Shown: piece by piece, positions 34,974 to 44,033 of the stretch
How the letters are laid out: each line of letters starts with the position of its first letter
Position numbering within the stretch: position 1 is the stretch's first letter
DNA from: Maridesulfovibrio frigidus DSM 17176
Lineage (GTDB): Bacteria; Desulfobacterota; Desulfovibrionia; Desulfovibrionales; Desulfovibrionaceae
Direction: 5' to 3'
DNA length: 64,000 bases
NCBI RefSeq assembly: GCF_000711735.1
Contig: NZ_JONL01000004.1
Location: 248,001-312,000, forward strand
Notes under the pieces: generated by a model
Seen by the model: only the letters and a program-made list of their open reading frames with translations
Databases searched by the model: none
What the model was told of the DNA's origin: nothing
Translations under genes and position numbers: made by a program

Positions 34974-36491
34974 TTACCAGCTGAATCCGAAGGTGAAAGG
35001 CTGGCCTCCAGTGAGAATCTCAGAATCAGGAGTGAAAGTTATTTCGAGCGGTATAGATCCTTCGGTGTTTTCGCCAGCAGTTATTTTCAGATTGCTTGGG
35101 ACGGACAACCCTAAAGCTTGCATGAATAGGGATATGGCCTTGGCTAGGTCAATTTCAATATCAACTATTTCATCACCATGAGTTTCGGAGAGGCGGATGA
35201 TAAAACCCGTCAACTGTGAAAGAAACATTCTGAAATTTAAAGGACCACCGTCCATTGTTATTGATGTGGTCACAAAAACCTGATCTTTGCCCGGTGCGGC
35301 CACAAGTGGTAAAATTCCCGCCTGTTTGAAATCCGTTCTGCGCTCTGAATCAAGCATTATTTCAAGTGGTGCCGGAGAAGAACCCTCGGTTAACGGCAGG
35401 TCTTCGATGCGGACAGATCCACGGTCGGAAAAACGCGTTGGGCGAGCATGTGTTGCAATGCTCTTGCCGCATAACGCCCCGATTGCCCAAGCGGAGCTGG
35501 ACCATAAAGGTGTTGACTCAAATTGATGTTTCGGGCGGGTCATTATTCCGCTGACACAAGGCACAATCCAGCCTGCGCCGGATTGGGTGCGTAATGTTTT
35601 CCAGCGGCCATACTCAGCACCTTCAAGTAAGCTCGGAATAAAACGGACGGACTTAAGCGCCTTCCAATCTGATATTTCCAGAAATTTCGGACCAATGGGG
35701 ATAACTGCCGGAGCAAGCATGGTTTCCGCAAAAGTCATGATTCGCTCAAGTTCCACCATAGCTCGCGGAGTATTGATGATATGTTTATCTACAAGGATAA
35801 GGTCGGGCGGAGTGTCAGCTAATCCGCTTTCGAGCATATCAAAAACGGGGATGCAGTCTCCTTTTGGTAGTGGAACCAGAGTTAGATTAACCGTAGGCTC
35901 GGTTCCTGATGGAATTTGGCGTGTTAGCAGTTCTGCTCCGCGCCATGCGGCTTCCATCATTCTGAAATTTAGGTCAGCGAAAATAGTTTGCAAAAGTTTA
36001 TCGTGAATGGCGTCGATTTGATCGCCTACACTGGTGGAACCACTGCTAATAGGCGAACTTGTTTCATTTGCGTCTGTGTCCACCATGGATAGGATGTCGT
36101 CAATGGCGCTGGCTTTTGATTCCGATTTGCGGGAGCTGGTAGTTGCCGGAATTGTTATAAGCTGTGCTGTGCGCGGGTACTTTACCTCTAGATCTGCTGG
36201 ATTTCCCCCATTTTTGACATACGCTTTTGCCTCGAGAATTTCTTTGATGAAGAGGGTGTTCTTAGATATATTCTTTGGTCTGAAATCAGCCATTTTTTTA
36301 ATAGTTATTGCAATATTTCCATCTGCGCAGAGAGTTTTATCCACTGGGATATTAAGAGTCGGAGCAATAGCGGCTACCGCGTCGTTTAAGGAAAGTGAAT
36401 TTACCGTTACGACTGGAGGTTTTTCTGTATCCAGTTCTGGAGAAAATGGTCCGAATGCTAATATTGAAAAAGGCGGTATTTCTATGTGCAT
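34974..36491 (-). CDS. Single-chain TssB-TssC-like sheath fusion
   Basis: 505 residues from the ATG at 36491, which has AAGGAG upstream; an ATG at 36518 is less likely. The N-terminal 105 residues (FSILAFGPFSP, VTVNSLSLNDAV, MADFRPKNIS, FIKEILEAKAYVK) follow the order of this cluster's TssB (LLVLGDFS, VNIDKDNFNEVL, LKDFDPDQI, LMELREALKALK). After a Ser/Thr-rich linker (about 110-160) the rest follows TssC: FADLNFRMMEAAWRGAELLTRQI, LWSSSAWAIGALCG, RGSVRIEDLPL, IMLDSERRTDFKQAGILPL and a final beta-rich segment. It is transcribed from the opposite strand between the two T6SS operons, with its own divergent promoter region. A sheath-related accessory role is inferred; whether it polymerises is unknown. 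Confidence 0.8.
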   Translation of the reverse strand: MHIEIPPFSILAFGPFSPELDTEKPPVVTVNSLSLNDAVAAIAPTLNIPVDKTLCADGNIAITIKKMADFRPKNISKNTLFIKEILEAKAYVKNGGNPADLEVKYPRTAQLITIPATTSSRKSESKASAIDDILSMVDTDANETSSPISSGSTSVGDQIDAIHDKLLQTIFADLNFRMMEAAWRGAELLTRQIPSGTEPTVNLTLVPLPKGDCIPVFDMLESGLADTPPDLILVDKHIINTPRAMVELERIMTFAETMLAPAVIPIGPKFLEISDWKALKSVRFIPSLLEGAEYGRWKTLRTQSGAGWIVPCVSGIMTRPKHQFESTPLWSSSAWAIGALCGKSIATHARPTRFSDRGSVRIEDLPLTEGSSPAPLEIMLDSERRTDFKQAGILPLVAAPGKDQVFVTTSITMDGGPLNFRMFLSQLTGFIIRLSETHGDEIVDIEIDLAKAISLFMQALGLSVPSNLKITAGENTEGSIPLEITFTPDSEILTGGQPFTFGFSW

Positions 36492-36685
36492 AAAATCTCC
36501 TTGAGCGTGCTGGTGCACGGATATTTATGTCAGCATAACGGAAAATCAAGCACATTGGAAACAAGACATATAAAATAGTTGAATAATAAACTCAGGCATC
36601 GACATTAAATTAGATTATGTGTACGTTCTTTATTAAGTATTGTTTTATGTTTTGATGTAAGTGGTTAGTTACTTGGAGGTAGGTT
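36492..36685. promoter_or_regulatory. Divergent promoter region between the sheath fusion and tssJ
   Basis: About 190 AT-rich bases separate the minus-strand fusion gene from the second plus-strand T6SS operon, so both must start here. GGAGG (36675-36679) is the tssJ ribosome site. I cannot assign reliable -35/-10 pairs or an operator. Confidence 0.4.
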
Positions 36686-37264
36686 GTGGTACTCAGGTAT
36701 TTGATATTACTTTGTATGTCGTTCATATTTGTAGTTGCCGGATGCGGGGGGAAACCTAAGCCCGTAAATCCGACAACAGTGACTACACCTGCTAAAAGTC
36801 CTGACCAAATGAAATGGACTTATCAGACCGCTGCTATTTCTCTTAAGCTCGGTGTTGATAAAGAATTAAATCAATATGATGGGGACCCGCACACACTGCT
36901 TTTGTGTGTTTACCAGTTGTCTGATTTGAGTAAGTTTAACGAACTTGCAGGTAGTTCTACTGGCCTTAGTAAGCTATATAACTGCACAAGTTTCGGTCCG
37001 ACTGTTACCCAAGTAAGGCGGGAGTTCATTCAGCCCGGAAAGAATGCGACTCTTACTATGGACCGGGCTGAAGGGACAAAGTTTGTCGGGGTTGCCGCGG
37101 GTTATTATAATCTGCAAGGGTCCGGAGCGACTAGAAACTGGCAAATTCCTATGGATGTAACAAGTACAGGTATGCTTTGGTGGTCAGATACTTGGTATGC
37201 TCCAGCTAAGCTGGATGCGATGCTGATTCTTGGTCCACAAGAAATACAGAAGGTCGGGGAGTAA
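36686..37264 (+). CDS. tssJ: T6SS outer-membrane lipoprotein TssJ
   Basis: 192 residues from a GTG at 36686. The signal peptide ends in lipobox VAGC (Cys20), predicting acylation and outer-membrane anchoring. The mature domain (WTYQTAAISLKLGVDKELNQYDGDPHTLLLCVYQLSDLSKFNEL...REFIQPGKNATLTMDRAEGTKFVGVAAGYYNL) is the TssJ transthyretin-like fold, which binds the periplasmic end of TssM in the membrane complex. It is first in the tssJ-K-L-M operon, three bases before tssK. Confidence 0.94.
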   Translation: MVLRYLILLCMSFIFVVAGCGGKPKPVNPTTVTTPAKSPDQMKWTYQTAAISLKLGVDKELNQYDGDPHTLLLCVYQLSDLSKFNELAGSSTGLSKLYNCTSFGPTVTQVRREFIQPGKNATLTMDRAEGTKFVGVAAGYYNLQGSGATRNWQIPMDVTSTGMLWWSDTWYAPAKLDAMLILGPQEIQKVGE

Positions 37265-37267
37265 TGA

Positions 37268-38647
37268 GTGCACGCTAATAAACCTCTTTTTTGGCATCAG
37301 GGATTATTTCTTCAACCACAACATTTTCAGTTGTCGGATCTTCATCAATTGCATCGTTTACGTGCTTTGCGTGAGTATGGACAGCCCCATTTCTGGGGGC
37401 TTACCAGACTTGATATTCGTGAAGGAGCACTTGAACGTCGTAATTTTGAAGTTTCGGATGTAGAAGTCTTGTTTGATGATGGCAATTTTGTTTCCTTTCC
37501 TGGAAATGCCAAACTCGAGCCTAGATCCTTTGATAAAGCTTGGGTGGATGGCGAAAAACCTTTCATGGTCTATCTCGGACTTCGTAAATGGAATCCTGAG
37601 GGAGGCAATGTTTCACTGGTTGAGGATGGAGCTCCTGTTGTTAACACTATGTTTGCGGCATCTCCAAATCCTGAAGAGCTTCCTGATCTTTTAGGAAGTG
37701 GTCCTGTGGCTCAGATTAAGCCTATGCGATATGTGCTTCGTCTTTTCTGGGAAACCGAACTTGAAGATCTTGGCGCGTATACGATAATTCCGCTTGCCCG
37801 CCTTGTTCTTGATGTTCAGCAAATTCGCCTTGACGAAAGTTTTATTCCTCCAGTCATTACCCTGAGCGGTTCGGACTATTTATCCAATATTTTTAGAGAT
37901 GTGAGTGATCAGGTCGCTTCACGCTGTCGTCGCCTGGAGCAATATAAAAATCCGGGTGGGCTTGGTGCTGGAGATCTGGACTTTACCTCAACGGTCTTTT
38001 TACTCGCCTTACGAACATTGAACCGGTATGCGCCCAAGCTTAAACATTTAGCGGATGCTCCGCATATTCATCCATGGAAAGCTTTTGGAGTATTGCGCCA
38101 GATAATAGGCGAGTTGTCTTCTTTTTCCCGCGATTTTTCTGCCCTTGGTGAGGGGATTAATGGTGAGAAGATGCTGCCTGATTATAATCATGAAAATCTC
38201 GGTCCTTGTTTTGAGTCGGCCCGCGCGATTATTACCCGTATTCTTGACAGCCTGACAGCTGGACCTGAGTTCATGAGTCAGTTTGTTTTCGAAGATCCTT
38301 ATTATACTGCGGAACTTCCAGACCGAGCATTTGGTCCGGGGAACAGTTTCTGGTTGCTCATTCGTATGGATCAAACGGATCAGGCGAGTGATGAAATTCT
38401 TAAGATTGCAAAACTTTCGGCAACAAAGGGAATGAGTGCTCTTCTTGCTAGAGCCGTCCATGGTATAAGTTTGACTTCAGTGGAAAATCCTCCACCGGGT
38501 TTGCCGCGTACTAAGGGCGCACTGTGTTTCCGCATTGATACCGAGTCTCCTTTGTGGGACGATATTGAAAAGTCTCGTAGTATTTCGCTTTACTGGGATT
38601 CTGCTCCAAAAGAAATGGTGGCATATATTGCGGCCATGAGAGGGTAG
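37268..38647 (+). CDS. tssK: T6SS baseplate-membrane connector TssK
   Basis: 459 residues from a GTG. The opening KPLFWHQGLFLQPQHFQLSDLHQLHRLRALREYGQPHFWGLTRLDI is the highly diagnostic TssK start (shell domain). A middle helical bundle and a C-terminal beta domain (AVHGISLTSVENPPPGLPRTKGALCFRIDTESPLWDDIEKSRSISLYW) are complete. TssK trimers link the baseplate wedges to TssL/TssM at the inner membrane. The GTG lies a few bases after the tssJ stop, so translation is probably coupled. Confidence 0.96.
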   Translation: MHANKPLFWHQGLFLQPQHFQLSDLHQLHRLRALREYGQPHFWGLTRLDIREGALERRNFEVSDVEVLFDDGNFVSFPGNAKLEPRSFDKAWVDGEKPFMVYLGLRKWNPEGGNVSLVEDGAPVVNTMFAASPNPEELPDLLGSGPVAQIKPMRYVLRLFWETELEDLGAYTIIPLARLVLDVQQIRLDESFIPPVITLSGSDYLSNIFRDVSDQVASRCRRLEQYKNPGGLGAGDLDFTSTVFLLALRTLNRYAPKLKHLADAPHIHPWKAFGVLRQIIGELSSFSRDFSALGEGINGEKMLPDYNHENLGPCFESARAIITRILDSLTAGPEFMSQFVFEDPYYTAELPDRAFGPGNSFWLLIRMDQTDQASDEILKIAKLSATKGMSALLARAVHGISLTSVENPPPGLPRTKGALCFRIDTESPLWDDIEKSRSISLYWDSAPKEMVAYIAAMRG

Positions 38648-38651
38648 CTCA

Positions 38652-39392
38652 ATGCATCTATCGGATTGTTTTCTCGAACTATTCACTTTTATCCGCTTGG
38701 TAACGGATTCTCAGGAGCAGATTTCTGCTGATTACGATACTGTGCGCAAGGATATCTCGGTTCTTATTGAGCGGCTCGAAGAGAGGGCGCTCGATAATGG
38801 CTTTTCCAGTGAAGAATTTGATGAAGCACGATTTGCAGTTTTTGCATGGGTTGACGAAACCGTGCTGTGTTCTTCTTGGGCGGGAACGAGAGAGTGGCTT
38901 AAGCTTACTTTGCAGCGTGAATTTTATGGGACGGCCAATGCCGGTGAGGAATTTTTTGAGCGGCTTGATGTTCTTCTTGGGTCAAGAGAGAAGCCAGTAG
39001 ATGAAACTCTGTTTGCAGATTTTGCTAAAGAGTCTGAAAAAGAGCCTATTGGTGAAGGTAAGAATGGGAATACTGAGGTTCTTGAAGTTTATACCTTGTG
39101 CTTGTCTCTAGGATATACGGGTGTACATTTTAGTGATTCAGATTCCAGCCATTTAGATCAGCTGCGCGAAGACGGTCTTGCCCGACTTATGGGCAAACAG
39201 GATGTTGACGGACTTTCCGCTTTTCCTCAGTCGTATGGTTCCGGTAAGGAAGCTAAACGCAAATCAAACTATGGGCGGGTTTTTGATCCGCTTGCCATAT
39301 TGTTTTTTCTACTCCCTATGCTTGTAGTGGCTGGTGTTTTTTTCGCCTATAAGGGCTTGCTAGAGTATAGCCTCAATCTTTGGTTGGGCTAA
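38652..39392 (+). CDS. tssL: T6SS inner-membrane protein TssL (DotU/IcmH)
   Basis: 246 residues. The cytoplasmic domain has LSDCFLELFTFIRLV at the start, FDEARFAVFAWVDETVL, and LQREFYGTANAGEEFFERLD; near the C-terminus one membrane segment (PLAILFFLLPMLVVAGVFFAYKGL) anchors it. No peptidoglycan-binding OmpA domain follows, so cell-wall anchoring must come from another protein, possibly the AMIN-like product at the operon's end. It begins four bases after tssK. Confidence 0.95.
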   Translation: MHLSDCFLELFTFIRLVTDSQEQISADYDTVRKDISVLIERLEERALDNGFSSEEFDEARFAVFAWVDETVLCSSWAGTREWLKLTLQREFYGTANAGEEFFERLDVLLGSREKPVDETLFADFAKESEKEPIGEGKNGNTEVLEVYTLCLSLGYTGVHFSDSDSSHLDQLREDGLARLMGKQDVDGLSAFPQSYGSGKEAKRKSNYGRVFDPLAILFFLLPMLVVAGVFFAYKGLLEYSLNLWLG

Positions 39393-39425
39393 CTTTTTGG
39401 ACCGATAAAGCAAACGATATATCGC

Positions 39426-42400
39426 ATGAAGAAATTTCTTTTTTCAGTTCTAAAAATACTCCTGATCGTGCTCATATTTGTAGCCGCGGCTGTAGGATCC
39501 TATTCTCTTGTCACTTATATGGGCTGGCCTTGGTGGGCTGGTGCGTGTCTGTTTGGCGGGTTGATAGGCGTTGTTGCGGCCATTTTATTCATGCGTAAAT
39601 GGCTACTTCGTAGGCGTGAAAGGAAATTCGTAAAACGAATTGTTGATCAAGATGATTCTGCCATCGCGGCGGCTCCGGCTCATGAACGTCAGCGTTTGCA
39701 GGATCTGCAACATAGATGGAAGGAAGCCGTTGAGCTATTGCAGGCTTCGGAGCTGCGTAAGCGCGGAAATCCTCTCTATGTGCTACCTTGGTATATGGTT
39801 TTCGGCGAGTCTGATTCCGGTAAGACCACTGCGGTCAGCAGCAGTCGCCTTACAACTATATTGACCGATGTTGGCCCCGTTCCGGGCGTTGCCGCCACTA
39901 AGAATTGTGATTGGTGGTTTTTTGAAGAAGCTATTATTCTAGATACTGCGGGGCGCTATGCTATTCCGCTTGATGAATCCCGCGATAAAGAAGAGTGGGA
40001 ACAATTTCTTTCCCTTTTGGTTAAGTACCGCAAAAAAGAACCTCTGAACGGTTTAATTATAACTGTGCCTGCTGATCGTTTATTAGGCGGGGATGATGAC
40101 GGTATTCATGAATATGGGCGCAGTTTGAGGCGTCGTATTAATGAACTTATGCGAGTACTTGGAGTACGTTTCCCTGTTTATGTTCTGATCACCAAAATGG
40201 ATCTCGTTTTCGGTCTTAACGGCCTGACAGACGTTTTGCCGGAGCACGCTCTTTCTCAGGCTATGGGCCATGTAAATGAATCTTTGGTTACTGATCCTGA
40301 AATATTTGTAGATAAAGCTGTCTTCAGCGTGACTGAACGGTTACGCGAACTCAGACTTTTGCTGATAGACAATAAAAGCAAATTCGATCCTGCGTTCCTC
40401 CTTTTTTCAGATGAATTGGATAGGCTGCGTCCGCGTCTGAAAGCCTTTGCTACAGGTGCTTTTGAAGACAATCCATATACCGAATTACCATTGTTTCGCG
40501 GTATGTTTTTCTCCAGTGGAGAACAGACAGGTGAACAAGCTTCTGAATTTCTTGAGGGGCTATCATCTCTTAAAGTGGTTGAAAAAAAGAAGCCCGCAGC
40601 TACCCGCGGAATCTTTTTACATGACTTTTTTTCCAAGGTTCTTCCACGGGACCGGCATTTGTTCACACCTATTATTGAGTTCCTTAAGTGGAAGCTTCTG
40701 ACTCGAAATTTGGGCATGGGCGTGTGGCTTTTGATCCTGTTCTTCGTGATGGGTCTTTTCAGTTTGTCATATATTGGCAATCAGCGGGCTATGAATGATC
40801 TCTTTGTCGCTTTTCCGAAGAAACCTGTTTTTTCAAAAAAAGTTGATGAGCAGATAGTTGAGATGGAAACTTTCAGAGAGAAGGTCTTAAATCTAAACAA
40901 GTTGAACTCAAATTGGTGGGTTCCCCGCATGGGGCTTGAGGTCAGCCGCGAAGCCGAGAGAAAGATTCAATTGCTATTTTGTGAAAATTACAAGTCGGTT
41001 ATCCAAGTTCCTATGGATGATCAAATTAATGCCGCAATTAATAAGCTGGGCAAAAACTCACCGGAACAGCTGACTAGTGAATATATTAATTTACTGGTGT
41101 GGCGTATTGATTTGCTTGAAAATCGTTTGTCAGGCGGAGACATGCAACCGTTAACAGCTTTTGAACTTCCGTCCGGGAAGGCTTTGTCGGAAGCAGTAAA
41201 AGGGTTCAGTCCAGATTTGATGAAATATCTGGCTGAACAGTATGGATCTTATCTTGTCTGGACGGATAATACTGAAGTTTTGCAAGAGCAGAAACTATTG
41301 CTCCAAGCTCGTTTGGGCAAAGTTTTCAGCCTCAAAGGATCTGATTTCAAGTGGTTAGTAGACTGGGTTAATGAAAATCAGAATCTACATGGAATAGCCT
41401 TACAAGATTTCTGGGGTGGACCGCATTTGCGTTTAAAAAATGAAGTTAATATCTCACCTGCCTATACTAAGCCTGGTCGGGAAGTTCTTCAAAAATTTCT
41501 GGTTGAGCTAAAAAGTGCCATGCAGGATTCGAGTGAATTCGATAAACAGGCTAATGAATTTTGGACTTGGTATGCAGAGCAGTATTATAGAACTTGGTTC
41601 AACTTTGCCTCGCATTTCTCTGACGGGGAAAAGCAGCTTCTGACCAAAGAGGACTTCCGGCTTATGGCTACCAAAATGTCCCTGCCGGACAATCCTTATT
41701 TCAAATTGCTGACGCAGATGAAAGAGGAATTCGAGCCTCTTAAAAAGATTAAGCCAATTCCGCAGTGGGTGGCTCAAGTTTATTCTTTCAACATAGTTTT
41801 GGCTCAGTATAAAGCAAGTAAGTCCAAGGGTGTAGAAGAATCTTCTGAAAAAGCTCAGGACTCTTTAAGGAAAATTGTTGCAGATCTTGGTGGAAAAATG
41901 GCTGTTGCCGTTGAACAGCGCATTGAAGTTGCCAAGAAGCTTGATGCATATATGAATGTGCTCGACGATGTTGCCGCGTTTACGGATACTCAGGAAAAAG
42001 CGTTTAAGAGTGCCTCTGCGCTATTCCCCGGAACTGGGGGCGCTGCCTCTGGTGGAACTACTGGCGGAAGCGCTGGCGGAGCACCCGCGAAGAGCGGAGA
42101 TGCCGGGAAGAATCCTGTCGCAGGTGCTACCAAGGCAATGGCTGAGTTAAAGGCTCGTATGAACAGTGAAGGGCGTGGGTCTGATTTGTTCTGGGGGCTT
42201 GTGGCTGGGCCACTTGATTTCATCGTACACGTGGTCACCATGGAAGCTGCTTGCGAGCTTCAGCTATTATGGGAAGGGCAGGTTCTTGCTGCAACGGCTC
42301 ATGTGCCAGCTAACAAATTGCGAGAAAATCTGTTTGGTAAAACAGGTGTGGTCAATAAATTTATCAGTGGATCAGCTAAACCGTTTTTAAGTCGTAATAC

Positions 42401-42944
42401 TAATGGTTGGAGTGGGCGTACTTGGATTGGAACTAAGTTCCCGTTTAAGTCTGACTTCTTTGTTTTTCTTAATGATGGAGCGCGAGGCAGTCAGGAAATT
42501 CAGCCGGAGTACAAGGTCTCGCTGTCCACAATTCCTACCAATGTAAATAGCAATGCAACGCAGGAGCCTTTCGCTACCCTGCTAACCGTTGAGTGCGGCA
42601 GTGCTCAGCAGGTATTGTCTAATTACAACTATGCCGAGGAAATGCTTTTCACATGGAAGCCGGAAGATTGCGGTACGACCACACTGACGATTCAGTTTCC
42701 GGGTATTAATTTGACTCGTACTTATGAAGGAAAGCTCGGTTTTGCGAAGTTCTTGAGTGAGTTTAAAGGCGGCGTAATGACCTACACTCCAAAGGACTTT
42801 CCTGAACAGGCAAAGGGCATAGCTGGACTCGGTATTGAGACAATTAAGGTTGGTTATACCTTTAAAGGTGCTGCTCCTGTTATTAAATTGCTTGAACTTA
42901 AGCCTCTGAATGTCCCTGACACTATTACGGATTGCTGGCATTAA
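39426..42944 (+). CDS. tssM: T6SS inner-membrane scaffold TssM (IcmF/VasK)
   Basis: 1172 residues, normal size. Two N-terminal membrane segments (about 5-27 and 37-57) precede a cytoplasmic NTPase-like domain with an intact Walker A GESDSGKTT (127-135). A third membrane segment lies near residue 435 (LGMGVWLLILFFVMGLFSLSYI). The long periplasmic part ends in the beta-rich domain that contacts TssJ, with a Gly/Ala-rich linker near 865-890 (GTGGAASGGTTGGSAGG). Together with TssJ and TssL it forms the trans-envelope complex. Confidence 0.96.
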   Translation: MKKFLFSVLKILLIVLIFVAAAVGSYSLVTYMGWPWWAGACLFGGLIGVVAAILFMRKWLLRRRERKFVKRIVDQDDSAIAAAPAHERQRLQDLQHRWKEAVELLQASELRKRGNPLYVLPWYMVFGESDSGKTTAVSSSRLTTILTDVGPVPGVAATKNCDWWFFEEAIILDTAGRYAIPLDESRDKEEWEQFLSLLVKYRKKEPLNGLIITVPADRLLGGDDDGIHEYGRSLRRRINELMRVLGVRFPVYVLITKMDLVFGLNGLTDVLPEHALSQAMGHVNESLVTDPEIFVDKAVFSVTERLRELRLLLIDNKSKFDPAFLLFSDELDRLRPRLKAFATGAFEDNPYTELPLFRGMFFSSGEQTGEQASEFLEGLSSLKVVEKKKPAATRGIFLHDFFSKVLPRDRHLFTPIIEFLKWKLLTRNLGMGVWLLILFFVMGLFSLSYIGNQRAMNDLFVAFPKKPVFSKKVDEQIVEMETFREKVLNLNKLNSNWWVPRMGLEVSREAERKIQLLFCENYKSVIQVPMDDQINAAINKLGKNSPEQLTSEYINLLVWRIDLLENRLSGGDMQPLTAFELPSGKALSEAVKGFSPDLMKYLAEQYGSYLVWTDNTEVLQEQKLLLQARLGKVFSLKGSDFKWLVDWVNENQNLHGIALQDFWGGPHLRLKNEVNISPAYTKPGREVLQKFLVELKSAMQDSSEFDKQANEFWTWYAEQYYRTWFNFASHFSDGEKQLLTKEDFRLMATKMSLPDNPYFKLLTQMKEEFEPLKKIKPIPQWVAQVYSFNIVLAQYKASKSKGVEESSEKAQDSLRKIVADLGGKMAVAVEQRIEVAKKLDAYMNVLDDVAAFTDTQEKAFKSASALFPGTGGAASGGTTGGSAGGAPAKSGDAGKNPVAGATKAMAELKARMNSEGRGSDLFWGLVAGPLDFIVHVVTMEAACELQLLWEGQVLAATAHVPANKLRENLFGKTGVVNKFISGSAKPFLSRNTNGWSGRTWIGTKFPFKSDFFVFLNDGARGSQEIQPEYKVSLSTIPTNVNSNATQEPFATLLTVECGSAQQVLSNYNYAEEMLFTWKPEDCGTTTLTIQFPGINLTRTYEGKLGFAKFLSEFKGGVMTYTPKDFPEQAKGIAGLGIETIKVGYTFKGAAPVIKLLELKPLNVPDTITDCWH

Positions 42945-42971
42945 AATGCTGAAAGTAAATGGAGTTTTAAC

Positions 42972-43748
42972 GTGCTAACAATATTCTACCGGAGATTTTA
43001 CATCCTGCTTTTCCTGATATGGCTTTCGGCCACCGCAGGTCTTTTTGTGCTCTCTGTGTGGGGTGATTATGATACGTTTATAGATGACTTTAGTAAGATG
43101 GTTAGGGATGAAGTCCATACGAATAGTACTAATGCAACTGCCGGAATAGAAATAAAAGGTGAAAGCCTCAACGCGACAGGCAGCACTGTGCTCAGTCAGG
43201 CTTCGGATGCAATAATGCATAAGGCCAAAGTTGCAAAAAATGCTGTTCGCAGAGAAGTTGTCTACGAAGTTCGTGCAGTAGAAGAAGGCGTGGAAGATAT
43301 TTTTGATGAAAATCAGCCGGTCGTAGATCCTATTGCCGAGGAAGTTGCAGCGGATAAGGCCAGAAAAGCAATGGATCGTCAGCATTCGGGAGCAGGAAGG
43401 CTTACGGAAGTCATGTTCACGGAAACCCCTGATAAGTTCCTAGCTCAACTTCGGACCACCAAAAATGTGGAGAGGGTTACTTTTTTCTGGCTTCCAAAGC
43501 CGACTCGCTTAATTGTTGATTTGCGTGGGAAATGGAAAAATAGCGCTTCCAGCCTATACCGTTTTTCAGACAGTTTTATGTCACACGTGGTAGTAGGTAT
43601 GCACCCTGATCGTTTGAGAGTTGTGTTTGAGTTCACCGATTCAAAGGCGCCGATGGGAACTCGCCCCGAACTGGTACGCACTCCCGAAGGGCTTGATGTT
43701 GTTGTGGTTAGCCCCGGAAATGGTACTACTAAGCCTGCTTCTCAGTAG
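42972..43748 (+). CDS. Membrane-anchored AMIN-like protein ending the T6SS operon
   Basis: 258 residues from a GTG with GGAG upstream. One N-terminal membrane segment (FYILLFLIWLSATAGLFVLSVW) is followed by a helical stalk (about 55-130). A C-terminal beta-rich domain (LTEVMFTETPDKFLAQLRTT...VERVTFFWLPKPTRLIVDLRGKW...HVVVGMHPDRLRVVFEFTDSK) resembles AMIN domains, which bind peptidoglycan in amidases and secretins. It starts 27 bases after tssM and is closed by a terminator, so it belongs to the membrane-complex operon. Since TssL here lacks a peptidoglycan-binding domain, this protein may anchor the apparatus to the wall. The AMIN assignment is from pattern recognition only. Confidence 0.7.
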   Translation: MLTIFYRRFYILLFLIWLSATAGLFVLSVWGDYDTFIDDFSKMVRDEVHTNSTNATAGIEIKGESLNATGSTVLSQASDAIMHKAKVAKNAVRREVVYEVRAVEEGVEDIFDENQPVVDPIAEEVAADKARKAMDRQHSGAGRLTEVMFTETPDKFLAQLRTTKNVERVTFFWLPKPTRLIVDLRGKWKNSASSLYRFSDSFMSHVVVGMHPDRLRVVFEFTDSKAPMGTRPELVRTPEGLDVVVVSPGNGTTKPASQ

Positions 43749-43838
43749 ATGCCTATTTCACAGGATTAACGAAGTATGTCCTAATTCTATTTCGTTGATG
43801 TTGTATGATTATCAATAATTTCGGATAGTTGAGTGTTC

Positions 43839-43890
43839 AACAAAGCCTCGTGATGTTATAGCGCATTGCGGGGCTTTGTTGTTATTATTT
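43839..43890 (+). terminator. Terminator of the tssJ-K-L-M operon
   Basis: AACAAAGCC and GGCTTTGTT arms with extra CG/CG pairs around a loop of about 18 bases, followed by TGTTATTATTTTT. Confidence 0.75.
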
Positions 43891-43919
43891 TTCAATTATT
43901 TTGACAAGCCAAGGTTATT

Positions 43920-43948
43920 TTGCAACAAATTAAAAGTCCGTATATGCT
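43920..43948 (+). promoter_or_regulatory. Possible promoter of the 7TM-DISM gene
   Basis: TTGCAA (43920-43925), a 17-base spacer, then TATGCT (43943-43948). This gives a leader of about 80 bases holding a two-tier stem. Confidence 0.4.
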
Positions 43949-43964
43949 TATAAAATAAACAGGT

Positions 43965-44019
43965 AAAGTTTCAACTGTCACCCATATCTCTTTATGTTCA
44001 GGGTGATAGGCCAAACTTT
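43965..44019 (+). promoter_or_regulatory. Stem-loop leader before the 7TM-DISM gene
   Basis: AAAGTTT (43965-43971) pairs with AAACTTT (44013-44019), and inside it TCACCC (43978-43983) pairs with GGGTGA (44001-44006). The outer stem ends 14 bases before the ATG, which has no clear Shine-Dalgarno. It matches no riboswitch class that I recognise. Confidence 0.4.
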
Positions 44020-44033
44020 TAAAACTCCACAAA

